A stretch of DNA of 64,000 nucleotides from Clostridium niameyense (GTDB lineage Bacteria; Bacillota; Clostridia; Clostridiales; Clostridiaceae): assembly GCF_001243045.1 (NCBI RefSeq), contig NZ_LN849007.1, forward strand, positions 1,950,989-2,014,988. The letters are read 5' to 3'. The position numbers and the translations under genes are program-made. Below, piece by piece: positions 35,814 through 46,200 of this stretch; the first letter of the stretch is position 1; the number at the start of each line of letters is the position of its first letter. A model generated the notes under the pieces. That model did no database searches, had not been told where the DNA came from, and was given only the letters and a program-made list of their open reading frames with translations.

Positions 35814-36452
35814 ATGTCTAATATTTCAGATATAACAATATTCATACTAAAAGGAGGTATAATATCTATAAAATTATTTATTATAACCATAATATTTTCT
35901 ATTCCCTTAGGTGCTCTAGTAGCAATAGGTAAAACTTCTAAGATAAAACCTATAAAAGTATTTTTAAATTTTTATACTTGGCTATTTAGGGGAACTCCTT
36001 TAATGCTTCAACTATTTTTTGCATACTTTGGATTACCTGTAATAGGTATAAGATTAGAGCCTTTAACTGCTGCCTCTATAGCTTTTATAATGAACTATGG
36101 AGCATATCTAGCTGAGATATTCAGAGCTGGTATAAATTCTATAGATAATGGTCAGTATGAAGCAGCAAAAGTATTAGGGTTTAGTTATACAGAAACTATG
36201 TTTAATATTATTCTGCCACAAGCTATAAGAAACATATTGCCTCCTATATGTAATGAAAGTATTAATTTAATAAAAGATTCGGCTTTAATAGCTGCTATAG
36301 GAATAGGTGATATGTTAAGAGCTACTAAAGAAATTGTTACAAGAGATTTTACTATAACACCATTTTTTATAGCTGCCGTATTATATTTAATTATGACGAG
36401 TATCCTTGTTTTATGTTTTAAATATCTAGAAAACAAATTATGTACTTACTAA
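35814..36452 (+). CDS. Amino-acid ABC transporter permease
   Basis: A 212-residue HisM/GlnP-type permease with about five helices. FRGTPLMLQLFFAYFGLP and the EAA loop EAAKVLGFSYTETMFNIILPQA, where the ATPase docks, are clear. ATG 35814 follows GGTGGTG; a GTG at 35802 overlaps that site and is rejected. No ATPase gene follows: after 36452 comes more than 500 bases without a gene and then a sigma factor. Confidence 0.93.
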   Translation: MSNISDITIFILKGGIISIKLFIITIIFSIPLGALVAIGKTSKIKPIKVFLNFYTWLFRGTPLMLQLFFAYFGLPVIGIRLEPLTAASIAFIMNYGAYLAEIFRAGINSIDNGQYEAAKVLGFSYTETMFNIILPQAIRNILPPICNESINLIKDSALIAAIGIGDMLRATKEIVTRDFTITPFFIAAVLYLIMTSILVLCFKYLENKLCTY

Positions 36453-37009
36453 AAATTCTATATTATTAAATAAATAAAGATATATTAAAATGGTACTAAA
36501 AATATCTATATGTTATTATATCTTTAGTACCTTAATGTTAATTTTATTCCCATTACCCTTCTATTCAAATCATCGGCATACTCTAACTTTTTCCTAATTT
36601 CACATAATTCAAAATTAGTCACTCTTCAATATTTTAATACTAATTTATTGTTTAATGCCTTAGATATTTAAGATTAACGTAAGGTAAATTAATCCTACCT
36701 TTTCTCCTCCTTTCTAAAAAACCTTTGTTTTAAGTTATATTTATTTAATATTTTTTACTTTATAAATATTATTTTATCAATTTAAATATATACAAATAAA
36801 CATAATTTATGCAATTGTATTTCATATATTCTAAATATTTATAGTTTATATTTTCTATAAATCCTTATTATTTTACTTCTTTATTTTATTAAGAAATATA
36901 CTTTTAACATGATAAAATTTTTATTATAGAAAAGTATTATATAAATTGATGTCAGAAAAACTTATCTTCATTCGTATTAATATATGAGAAGCTTCTTAAG
37001 GAGGAAATT
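36453..37009. other. Intergenic region, possible terminator at 36491-36533
   Basis: About 560 bases without a convincing gene. GGTACTAAA (36492-36500) pairs with TTTAGTACC (36523-36531) and may end the transporter transcript, though the following T-run is weak. A 32-codon minus-strand frame (36524-36622) reads plausibly but lacks a ribosome binding site. The right half is AT-rich and should hold the sigma-factor promoter; I see no clear consensus. Confidence 0.4.
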
Positions 37010-37579
37010 ATGAACATAGATGATAATAATTTTATAACAGAAATACAAAAAAGAAATTCAAAAGCTTTACAATATATTGTAGATAAATATATTAATTTAA
37101 TATTTAAAGTAGTTAGTAGTGTATTAAATTCCAACTTTCATAATCAATTTGTAGAAGAATGTGTAAATGATATATTCTTATCCATATGGAATAACATAGA
37201 TAGTTTTGATATCAATAATGGTAACTTTAAAAATTGGATTACAGCCATAGCTAAATATAAAGCTATTGATTATAAAAGGAAATTATTTAAAGAATATAGT
37301 AAATCATCTTTAGATGATTATAGAAATTCACTATCTAATAAAAACACTACAGAAGATTTAATTATATCTAAAGAAAATAAATATGAACTTTTAAAAGAAA
37401 TAAATAATATGAAACCTAAAGATAAAGAAATATTTATAAGAAGATATTTTTTACATGATGATATAGAAAATATAGCTAAAATTTTAGGAACTAATAGAAA
37501 CTGTATAGATAAAAAGCTTTCTAGAGGTCGAAAATTTTTAAAAGAAAAGCTTAGATTCTTGAAAGGAGAAATATTTTAA
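37010..37579 (+). CDS. ECF-type RNA polymerase sigma factor
   Basis: A 189-residue sigma-70 family protein with region 2 (about residues 10-80; YIVDKYINLIFKVVSSVL, SIWNNIDSFDINNGNFKNWITAIAKYKAIDYKR in pieces) and region 4 (about 130-185; MKPKDKEIFIRRYFLHDDIENIAKILGTNRNCIDKKLSRGRKFLK in pieces). It lacks region 3. It directs polymerase to an unknown regulon. Its stop overlaps the start of the DUF4179 gene (TAATG), the usual sigma/anti-sigma layout. ATG 37010 follows AAGGAGG. Confidence 0.92.
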   Translation: MNIDDNNFITEIQKRNSKALQYIVDKYINLIFKVVSSVLNSNFHNQFVEECVNDIFLSIWNNIDSFDINNGNFKNWITAIAKYKAIDYKRKLFKEYSKSSLDDYRNSLSNKNTTEDLIISKENKYELLKEINNMKPKDKEIFIRRYFLHDDIENIAKILGTNRNCIDKKLSRGRKFLKEKLRFLKGEIF

Positions 37580-38991
37580 TGAATAATAATAAATTTAACT
37601 TACAGGAAGAAGACATTTTTAAGTTACTTAATTATGTGGAAATAGCTGAAGAAGAATTTAATATAGAAGATGAAAAAATTTCTGATATACAAAAAAAGAG
37701 AATAATAAAAAATTTAAATAAAGAAATTAACCCTCATAAAAAAATAAAAATTTTAAAATATGGAGCTTTAGTTGCAGCCATAACTTTAATATGTTCTTTT
37801 GGAAATTTTTCTATTCCAACTGTCTCTGCAAAAGATATACCTATACTAAATTCCATAATTCAAACCTTAAATGACAAATTCGGTAGTACTGGTGAGTATT
37901 CAAATTTCTCTCAGCTAGTAAACAAAAGCATTACCGACAATAATGTAACTATAACTATAAATGAAGCTCTAGCAGACGATTCAAGAATGATAATAGGTTA
38001 CACTATCAAAAGTAAAAAGGAACTAAAAGATTTACAAGTATTTGGATTATCTAAATATTTATTATTAAACGGTAAGAGTCCAAATGGTACTCATGGAAGT
38101 TCTATAGGAGAATATAAAGATAAATATACTTATATATGTAGCGAAGAAATCAAGACTGATATTCCAAATAGTTCAAAGTTCAATGTAGATCTTAAAATTA
38201 ATGATATATTAGGTAAAAAAGGTTCTTGGAATTTTGCATTCTCTATATCAAAAAAAGACTTAATGGATAAAAGTACTGTATTTAGACCAAATTATAAAAT
38301 AGATTTAGAGGATAGTATTATAAATGTAGATAAAGTTGTTTTTTCCCCTATCGATACCTCTATTTTTATAGATGGAAAATATAAAAATAGTAATAATATA
38401 AATCATAAATTATTAAAATATGATTATTGGCTTGCTTTTGATGATAAGGGAAATGAAATTATGCCTAGTGCAGGCGGAACCGGTGGAAATTCTAACAAAA
38501 CTGGTTTTAAATGCACTATGAACTATGAGCCTTTAAAATATACACCAAAATATTTAACCATAATTCCTTGTAATATAACACCTTCTGTAGAAGGTAGCGT
38601 AGATAGTAATGGAAACTTAACTAGAAAAGAACATCTCGTCAAAGAGTTATATAAACCTATAAATTCACCACTACCAATGAAATTTTCTCAAGGTAAATTT
38701 GGTGATGTTATAATTAAGGATATAATAAAAGAAAATGATAAAACTACATTAAAGGTTATTGCAAAAGGTATATCCCCTTATATACAAGCCACTAGTATTC
38801 ATATAAAAGATACTGCTGGCAATGATGTTAGCTACAAAAATTATAATATAAAAAGAAATCCTAACAATTTAAATGAATTTACTATAGACTTTGAAAAATT
38901 AGATTCTAGTAAAAAATACAATTTAGTTATTTCTTCTCTAGATAATATAGAAATTAGAAATGATTTAAAATTTAATATTAATTTAAAATAA
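37579..38991 (+). CDS. DUF4179 membrane protein, putative anti-sigma factor
   Basis: A 470-residue single-pass protein. About 60 acidic N-terminal residues face the cytosol, a helix spans about residues 61-78 (YGALVAAITLICSFGNF), and a long extracytoplasmic part begins with the DUF4179-type FSQLVNKSITDNNVTITINEALADDSRMIIGYTI (here in pieces). DUF4179 proteins often sit beside ECF sigma genes and are thought to hold the sigma factor. The translational coupling with the sigma gene supports that. The signal sensed is unknown. Confidence 0.85.
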   Translation: MNNNKFNLQEEDIFKLLNYVEIAEEEFNIEDEKISDIQKKRIIKNLNKEINPHKKIKILKYGALVAAITLICSFGNFSIPTVSAKDIPILNSIIQTLNDKFGSTGEYSNFSQLVNKSITDNNVTITINEALADDSRMIIGYTIKSKKELKDLQVFGLSKYLLLNGKSPNGTHGSSIGEYKDKYTYICSEEIKTDIPNSSKFNVDLKINDILGKKGSWNFAFSISKKDLMDKSTVFRPNYKIDLEDSIINVDKVVFSPIDTSIFIDGKYKNSNNINHKLLKYDYWLAFDDKGNEIMPSAGGTGGNSNKTGFKCTMNYEPLKYTPKYLTIIPCNITPSVEGSVDSNGNLTRKEHLVKELYKPINSPLPMKFSQGKFGDVIIKDIIKENDKTTLKVIAKGISPYIQATSIHIKDTAGNDVSYKNYNIKRNPNNLNEFTIDFEKLDSSKKYNLVISSLDNIEIRNDLKFNINLK

Positions 38992-38996
38992 TAGAT

Positions 38997-39043
38997 AAAA
39001 CATCTAAATAATTAGAATTAATAATTATTTAGATGTTTTTTTA
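38997..39043 (+). terminator. Terminator of the sigma/DUF4179 operon
   Basis: A perfect 18-bp stem (38997-39014 with 39022-39039), 7-base loop, followed by a T-run. Confidence 0.85.
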
Positions 39044-39119
39044 TTAAATGTTTTTATGCAATCTACATCTTTTGTATTATAATATACTTATACAATTATT
39101 TTGAAGGAGAGGGATTTAT

Positions 39120-40052
39120 TTGAAAGCTAATGCTGTATTTGATAGCGGTGGTATAAAAGGTATTGGAATATTAGGTTCTTTAAGCTATATGGAATCTAAA
39201 GGATTTCAATGGGAAAAGGTAGCTGGAACTTCTGTAGGTGCAATAATAGCTTCTTTAATAGCTTCTGGATATACATCTAAAGATTTAAAAAAAATGAATA
39301 CTAATTTTATAGATTTTTTAGATAAAGAAAGTTCGCAGAGATTGACTTTAGTAGTTAAAGCTTTAAGATTTTTTAAAGATAAAGGTATTTATTCTGGTGA
39401 TTATATTGAAAATTGGATTGAAGATTTACTTAAATCTAAGGGAATAAGTACTTTTAATGACTTAATGAATAATGGTGAATGCCGCCTAAAGATAGTAACT
39501 GCAGATATAACTAGAAGAAGAATGGCTGTATTCCCTGATGATCTATCTCGTTATGGTCTAACAGCTTCTAACTTTAAAATATCAAAAGCTGTTAGAATGA
39601 GTATTAGCATTCCTTTTTATTTTAAACCTGTAAAATTTATTCATGGTGATGGTATAAGTTATATGGTGGATGGTGGGATATCGTGCCCTTATCCAATCTC
39701 TATATTTGATAAAAAAAATTCTATTTCTAAAATACCTACAATAGGGTTTAAATTTGATAATCCAGATATAAGTAATACAAGAATTGGTAAAACTGATCCT
39801 ATGTCTTTTTTATTTGATATATCTGATACAATGAGTTTTGAAAAAAGAAATAGTTGGATGACTAAAAAAAATTTAGAGAGAACTATATTAATTCCTACTG
39901 ATGGTATGAATTCTATAGATTTTGACATTTCAAAACAAGAAACATTGAAATTATATAAATCCGGTTACAAAGCAGCAGAAAAGTTTTACAAAAATTTTAC
40001 CTCTAACAAAACACTTAGTGATAATGCTTATGAAATTGAAAACTATCATTAA
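39120..40052 (+). CDS. Patatin-like phospholipase
   Basis: A 310-residue cytosolic lipid acyl hydrolase of the patatin family. The oxyanion loop is GGIKGIG (residues 10-16), the nucleophile Ser38 is in GTSVGA, and the catalytic Asp184 is in the DGG motif, forming the Ser-Asp dyad. The start is TTG 39120, after AAGGAGAGG; no ATG fits. Single gene with a strong terminator shared with pepT. Substrate unknown; no type III or toxin signals are present. Confidence 0.92.
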   Translation: MKANAVFDSGGIKGIGILGSLSYMESKGFQWEKVAGTSVGAIIASLIASGYTSKDLKKMNTNFIDFLDKESSQRLTLVVKALRFFKDKGIYSGDYIENWIEDLLKSKGISTFNDLMNNGECRLKIVTADITRRRMAVFPDDLSRYGLTASNFKISKAVRMSISIPFYFKPVKFIHGDGISYMVDGGISCPYPISIFDKKNSISKIPTIGFKFDNPDISNTRIGKTDPMSFLFDISDTMSFEKRNSWMTKKNLERTILIPTDGMNSIDFDISKQETLKLYKSGYKAAEKFYKNFTSNKTLSDNAYEIENYH

Positions 40053-40068
40053 TATACTTTTATATTAT

Positions 40069-40112
40069 AAATAAGAGCTTTATTAGCTATGGCTAATAAA
40101 GCTCTTATTTTT
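40069..40112. terminator. Bidirectional terminator
   Basis: A perfect 19-bp stem (40069-40087 with 40092-40110) with a TATG loop between convergent patatin and pepT genes. Confidence 0.9.
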
Positions 40113-40123
40113 AAAGGATTATA

Positions 40124-41347
40124 TTATTCTGCATATATTTTTGCTATATTCAATATAACTTTTACTGCTTTTTCCATAGATTCTATTGGAATATACTCAA
40201 ATCTTCCATGGAAATTATGCCCCCCTGTAAATAAATTTGGTGTAGGAAGTCCCATGAAGGATAATCTTGCACCATCAGTACCACCTCTTATAGGCACTAC
40301 TTGAGGTTCTATACCTTCTTCTTTCATAGCTTTATAGGCTATATCTACTACATGCTTAACTGGTTCTACTTTTTCCTTCATATTATAATATTGATCTTCT
40401 ATATCTACAGTTACAATTTCTTTATTATATAATTCGTTTATTTGTGAAACTATAGATTTCATTTCTTCTTTTCTTTTTTCAAATTTATCTCTATCAAAAT
40501 CTCTTATAATATAATTGAGTTCTGTATTTTCTATTTCTCCATTTATAGAGCATAAATGATAAAAACCTTCATAACCCTCTGTTGTAGCAGGTGTTTCATT
40601 TGCTGGAAGCATGCTCATAAATTTGTTTGCAACTAAAATAGAATTAATCATTTTATTTTTAGCAGAGCCAGGATGCACATTTATTCCTTTTATTGATACT
40701 TTTGCCCTTGCAGCATTAAAGTTCTCATAATTTAATTCTCCTAAAACTCCTCCATCTACTGTATAGGCTACTTTAGCTCCAAACTTTTCTACATTAAAAT
40801 AATCTGCCCCTTGACCTATTTCTTCATCTGGAGTAAATCCTATTTTTATAGTTCCATGTTTAATTTCTGGGTGGTTTATCAAATATTCCATAGCTGTTAC
40901 AATTTCTGCAATACCAGCCTTGTCATCTCCTCCTAGTAAGGTTGTACCATCAGTCACTATTAAGTCTTTTCCTTTATAGTTAAGTATTTCAGGATATTCT
41001 TTAATAGTTAATTTTATATTTTCTTTTTCATTAAGAAGTATATCCTTGCCATCATAATTTTTTACTATTCTAGGATTTACTCCTTCCCCACACATTTCTG
41101 GACTAGTATCCATATGAGATATAAATCCTATAGGATCTACATCTTTGTCTATATTCCCTTCCAAAGTAGCCATTACATAACCTTTTTCATCTATAGAACA
41201 ATCTTTAAGTCCTATAGCTTTTAATTCTTCTACTAATTTTGCACCAAAATCCAATTGACATTTAGTACTAGGTGTATTATTCCCTTCCTCTGAAGATTGA
41301 GTATTAATTTTCACATAGCCTAAAAATCTTTCCAATAATTTATCCAT
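40124..41347 (-). CDS. pepT: Peptidase T (tripeptide aminopeptidase)
   Basis: A 407-residue M20B dizinc aminopeptidase that removes N-terminal residues from tripeptides. Metal and active-site motifs: SHMDTSPE (His near residue 80), [14 protein letters not shown] (Asp near 140), [13 protein letters not shown] (Glu pair near 175), YTVDGG, and the C-terminal [13 protein letters not shown]. Length is standard. It starts 24 bases after the chemoreceptor gene on the same strand, so the two may share a transcript. Fits a peptide-fermenting life style. Confidence 0.96.
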   Translation of the reverse strand: MDKLLERFLGYVKINTQSSEEGNNTPSTKCQLDFGAKLVEELKAIGLKDCSIDEKGYVMATLEGNIDKDVDPIGFISHMDTSPEMCGEGVNPRIVKNYDGKDILLNEKENIKLTIKEYPEILNYKGKDLIVTDGTTLLGGDDKAGIAEIVTAMEYLINHPEIKHGTIKIGFTPDEEIGQGADYFNVEKFGAKVAYTVDGGVLGELNYENFNAARAKVSIKGINVHPGSAKNKMINSILVANKFMSMLPANETPATTEGYEGFYHLCSINGEIENTELNYIIRDFDRDKFEKRKEEMKSIVSQINELYNKEIVTVDIEDQYYNMKEKVEPVKHVVDIAYKAMKEEGIEPQVVPIRGGTDGARLSFMGLPTPNLFTGGHNFHGRFEYIPIESMEKAVKVILNIAKIYAE

Positions 41348-41371
41348 GATATTCCTCCTTAATTAATATAT

Positions 41372-43090
41372 TTATTTATGAGAAGCGCAATCTACCTCTA
41401 TACATACATCACCCATTAATACCCCTTTAATATTTCCATCTTTATTTTTCAAAGGTATTGCTATGGCAATACAATAGTTGTAGCTTACACTTGATATATA
41501 TGGATTGCTTTTATATTCCTTACCAGATATAGCTTGTTTAAAATAAGGCCTATATTTAAAATCATCATTACCTTTTACAATTTCCATATTTGATGATTTC
41601 ATTAAACCCTCTTCATTTATTACTCCCATATACTCAAATTCATTGTGTTTAGAAACAAATTCTCTACACAAACTGGAACATTCATTAGACTGTAAATCCT
41701 TAGATGATATAATATTTTCTAACTCCTTTAATACATTAAATGCATTATTTACAAGAGATTCCTGATTTTTTCCTATAGTTATCTCCGATACATAATGTTT
41801 TAATTGTTTATCAGCATTATCTGTAGATTCATTCATTTCCCTTATCATAGATGTTATTTTATTTATTAAAGATAATTGTTCCTCTGAAGATGCAGATATT
41901 TCTTCTGTCATAGAGGCACACTGTTGCGAACCTGATGTCATATTTTCCATTAAATTATCTACAGTTGTTGAAATATCATAACTTTTTTCTGCTAAATCGT
42001 ATATTTCTTCTACTGCATTATAAGTAGTATTAGTAGATTTTATTATTTCACTAAAAGATTCTTTAGATTTATTTGCATAAACTATATCTTCCATAACTTC
42101 TTTGCTTTGATCTTGTGCTTCTGCAGTTATACTAGCTATTTGATGGTTTACATTCTCTATAAGTTTTCTTATTTCTGCTGCAGATTTTGATGATTGTTCT
42201 GCTAATTTTCTTACCTCATCTGCTACTACTGAAAATCCCTTACCATGTTCCCCCGCACGAGCTGCTTCAATAGCTGCATTTAAAGCTAATAAATTTGTTC
42301 TCTCACTTATTTCAGTTACTACCTCTGTAATTTTGCTTATCTCTTCCGCTTCATTCTCCAATATTTTAACATTATTAGCTAGTTTTTCACTTACCTCTCC
42401 TGTTAATCTTATCTTTTCTATCATAGTAATAAATACTTCTTTGTTTTCCTTTACTATCTCCATCATTTCCTTGGCAACATTTTTACTTTCTATAGCATGT
42501 TGTCTTATAATCTCTGAGTTTTCTGCTAATTCACTAGTGCTCTCTCTTGTAGATAACGCATAATTAGATTGCTCTGTTGAAGTTTCTGCTACAGATGTTA
42601 CTGAAAGAGATATATCTTCCGCAGCTTGTCTTGTAGATAACGCATTTTTACTAAGTTCACCTGAAGACACTCTATTTTTCTGAGACATTTCTAGTAATTC
42701 TGATAAAATCTTTTTTGTATTTTTAACTACTTTATTTACCCCTATGCCTATTTCACCTAATGTACCTTTTTCTGAAAGTCTTGTAGCAAACTCTCCTTCT
42801 GCAATTTTAGCAAGATTAGTAGAAATGTCATTTACATTTTTATATATTACATTTACATATAATTTAATCATTATAAATGAGGCTATTAAAATTAGAACTA
42901 ACGCTATTAAAATAAATTTAGTAATTGATCCATTAAATGACCTTGAAACTGCGTCAGCATTAGCAGGATTTATATTAGGCATAACAACCTTATTAAAAAT
43001 GGATTTACTTATAAACGACATAACTATGCACATCAAAGAAATTAATATAGCAATTAACGTAAATACTTTTCCTGTAATTTTATTTTCCAA
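41372..43090 (-). CDS. Methyl-accepting chemotaxis protein with C-terminal Cache-like domain
   Basis: A 572-residue chemoreceptor. Two helices (about 8-30 and 58-80) enclose only some 27 residues, so there is no external sensor domain. A HAMP region (about 80-130) and the signalling domain follow; the conserved hairpin tip [19 protein letters not shown] is near residue 260. After the signalling domain, residues about 440-565 look like a PDC/Cache sensor ([45 protein letters not shown]), which here would be cytosolic. The start is TTG 43090 after GGTGG. Ligand unknown. Confidence 0.88.
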   Translation of the reverse strand: MENKITGKVFTLIAILISLMCIVMSFISKSIFNKVVMPNINPANADAVSRSFNGSITKFILIALVLILIASFIMIKLYVNVIYKNVNDISTNLAKIAEGEFATRLSEKGTLGEIGIGVNKVVKNTKKILSELLEMSQKNRVSSGELSKNALSTRQAAEDISLSVTSVAETSTEQSNYALSTRESTSELAENSEIIRQHAIESKNVAKEMMEIVKENKEVFITMIEKIRLTGEVSEKLANNVKILENEAEEISKITEVVTEISERTNLLALNAAIEAARAGEHGKGFSVVADEVRKLAEQSSKSAAEIRKLIENVNHQIASITAEAQDQSKEVMEDIVYANKSKESFSEIIKSTNTTYNAVEEIYDLAEKSYDISTTVDNLMENMTSGSQQCASMTEEISASSEEQLSLINKITSMIREMNESTDNADKQLKHYVSEITIGKNQESLVNNAFNVLKELENIISSKDLQSNECSSLCREFVSKHNEFEYMGVINEEGLMKSSNMEIVKGNDDFKYRPYFKQAISGKEYKSNPYISSVSYNYCIAIAIPLKNKDGNIKGVLMGDVCIEVDCASHK

Positions 43091-43222
43091 TGCCCCTACA
43101 CCACCTTTTTCAAATTATATTTATTGTAATAATTATGAAATCATGACCATTATATTTAAATTCTATGAATAATATAAATATTCCTTCTATTTTGTTAAAA
43201 TATATATATTATTGGAATTACT

Positions 43223-46200
43223 TTAAAAAATTTCTACAACTTTATTTATTGAAAATAAATATAAATACTTATGAATAACCTTTTTATCTGTAATCTTTTC
43301 TAAAGCCTTTTCATAATAATCTATTTGTAACTTATATCTCTTTTTTATTTCATTTATATCTTTAACATAGTCTGTTTTGTAATCTATTAATGTGAGTCCA
43401 GCATCTTCTTCAAAATAAGCATCTATTATACCCTGTACAATTAGTTCTTCTTCATTATATATATCTTCTTCTAAATTTTTATATACTTCATTAACAGGAA
43501 TTTTTATAAAAAAAGGTACTTCTCTTTTTACTTTATTGGAATTTATCATTTTTTGACCTAATTCACTCTTGAAAAACTTTAATATTTTATCTATATTTAC
43601 AACTTCAGATGACTTTTTAGTTATAAACTCCTTATGCACTAACTCATTAATTTGACATTCTATCTCCTCATAATTAGAAACTTTATTAAGATCTAAATGC
43701 TGCATCACTAAATGTATTATAGTTCCTCTTTCTGCCCCAGATATATTTAAATCCTCTTTCAAAAATAAAGGTTTTTTTAATTCTACTTTTTTATATATAG
43801 ACATAGCCTCTTCATTAGATACTATAGAAAATCTTCTCTTAATTTCAGACACGGATACTTTTGTTGGTATTTTTGAAAGTTCCTTAAATTTATATTTATA
43901 ACTTAATCTTTTATCTATTTCATCCTTATAATTACTTTCTTCTGAAGCCATAACTAGATCTTTTATTTTTTGACTTATATTTTGTTCTTGCTCTTCTACT
44001 TTTTCTTTTAATAAGTCTTCCTTATTCCATATTTCTATATTCCATTTAGAATCATCTTCTAAATTATTAAATCCGCCTGATAAAATTCCTAATTCTCGTC
44101 TAATATTTAAGCTATCTTTATGTTTAAATACAGCTGGTCCTATCCAGTCTAAGTAACATTGTCCATTTAAGACCACATACTTTGGAATTTTTTCTTCTTT
44201 CTCTGAATAATCTACCCACTTATTTATATTTTTTTCTAACTTACTTATTAGTCCTGTCATTATTAATTTTTCTTTTGCTCTTGTAAATGCTACATATAAT
44301 ATTCTCATTTCTTCTGATAAAGTTTCTAATTTTATCTTGTTTTTTATTATGTTCTTTATTAATGTAGGATAAGATATCCTTCTTTCTATATCCACATAAT
44401 CTGGACCATAACCTAGCTCTTTATGAAATATGATATTCTTATTCATATCTGTAGTATTAAACTTTTTACCCATTCCACTTAATATAACTACTGGGAACTC
44501 TAATCCTTTACTTTTGTGTATACTCATAATTCTTACTACATTTTCATTTTCACCAAGTATTTTGGCACTCCCCATATCCCCATTACTGAATTTTAATTTA
44601 TTTATAAAGTTTATAAAATTAAATAATCCTTTATAACTAGTATTTTCATATTGTTTAGCTCGTTGAAATAAAATTCTTAAATTTGCCTGTCTTTGTTCTC
44701 CACCTGGTAAAGCCCCTACGTATCCATAATAGCCCGTATCCACATATAAATACCATATAAATTCATCTATATCCATATGTAATGATTTTTCTCTATAACA
44801 GTTTAATTTGTCTATAAAATTTATTATCTTTTCTTTCGTATCTTCTTTTAAAGCTTTTGTTAGGTCCTGATTTTCTTTTAAATAAAATTTATGATATTCT
44901 TCTATCTCTTCATTTTTAAGTAATTTATATATTAAAACCATAGACTCATAAAAAGGTATATTTTTATTTACAAGCCTTATGTCTATTAATTCCTCATCAC
45001 TAAAAGAAGCTATTGGAGAACGTAATACTGATAAAATAGGTATATCTTGTAATGGATTATCTACTATTTCTAATAAAGATAACATGGTTTTAATTTCAAA
45101 TGTTTCAAAATAACCTGAATTTGTATCTGCAAAAACTGGTATATTTTCCCTTGTAAGTTCTTCTATAAAAACAGATGCCCAATTAGAAGTAGTTCTAAGT
45201 AATATAACTATATCTTTATATTTAATATCTCTATAAGCATTTATATTTTTATCAAAAACTTTAAAGGAATTTGCCCCTTCTCTTTTCATTAAATGATTTA
45301 TCTTCCGTGCTACCATTCTTCCTTCTAATTGTATATTGTCTAATTCTTCTTCCTCTAAATTTTGTTCTTTTACTATATCAGATTTTACTTCAGAGGATTT
45401 ATCCATTAAACATAGGTCTATAGACTCTCCAGATACTTCTTCACTATATTTTGCCCCTATATTCAAAGCTTCATCTTCTGTATAATCTAATTCCCCTACT
45501 CTTTTAGACATAATCTGTTTAAATATATAGTTTACTCCATCTATTACTTCTTTTCTACTTCTAAAGTTTTTAAATAATTTTATTTCTCTATTACTTGAAC
45601 CCGCTTCTTCATCATAGTTATTATATTTTTCTAAAAATATTTCTGGTTCTGCTTGCCTAAATTTATAAATACTTTGTTTTACATCTCCTACCATAAATCT
45701 ATTAGGAATGTCTACACCTCTTTGTAGTACTTCTTTATCTATATTTTCTTGTTTAAAAATTAATGAACCATCTTTAACATACCAATGTCCTAATGTTCTA
45801 GACACCATAGTCATAATTACTTCTTGTACCAAGTTACTATCTTGATATTCATCAATAAGCACTTCTTCAAATTTTTTTCTGTAATTTAAAGCAATTTCTG
45901 ATGGAACTATATTTCCTTTTTCATTTCTTTCAGTTAAAATTTCAAAACATAAATGTTCTATATCATTAAAATCTATTAAATCCCTTTCTTTTTTTCTAGA
46001 TTTATAATTTTCATCAAATAAAATAACTAGTTCAGATAAAGATTTCATGAAAGGATATACTGATTTAAATTGATCTACTATAAAATCATTTTCATAGTTT
46101 AAAAGTTCATCTTTAAGTTCTATAATTTTATTTTTAATTTTATCTCTTTCTCCTTTTACCTTATCTTTTATTTCCTTATCTACGTCCTTGCTTCTTTTAG

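Noticed and set aside
36524-36622. 32-codon minus-strand frame starting at GTG with fairly protein-like text (EIRKKLEYADDLNRR)
   Set aside because: No ribosome binding site and a stop directly upstream; it also overlaps the likely terminator of the transporter operon. Could be a remnant, but not supportable as a gene.
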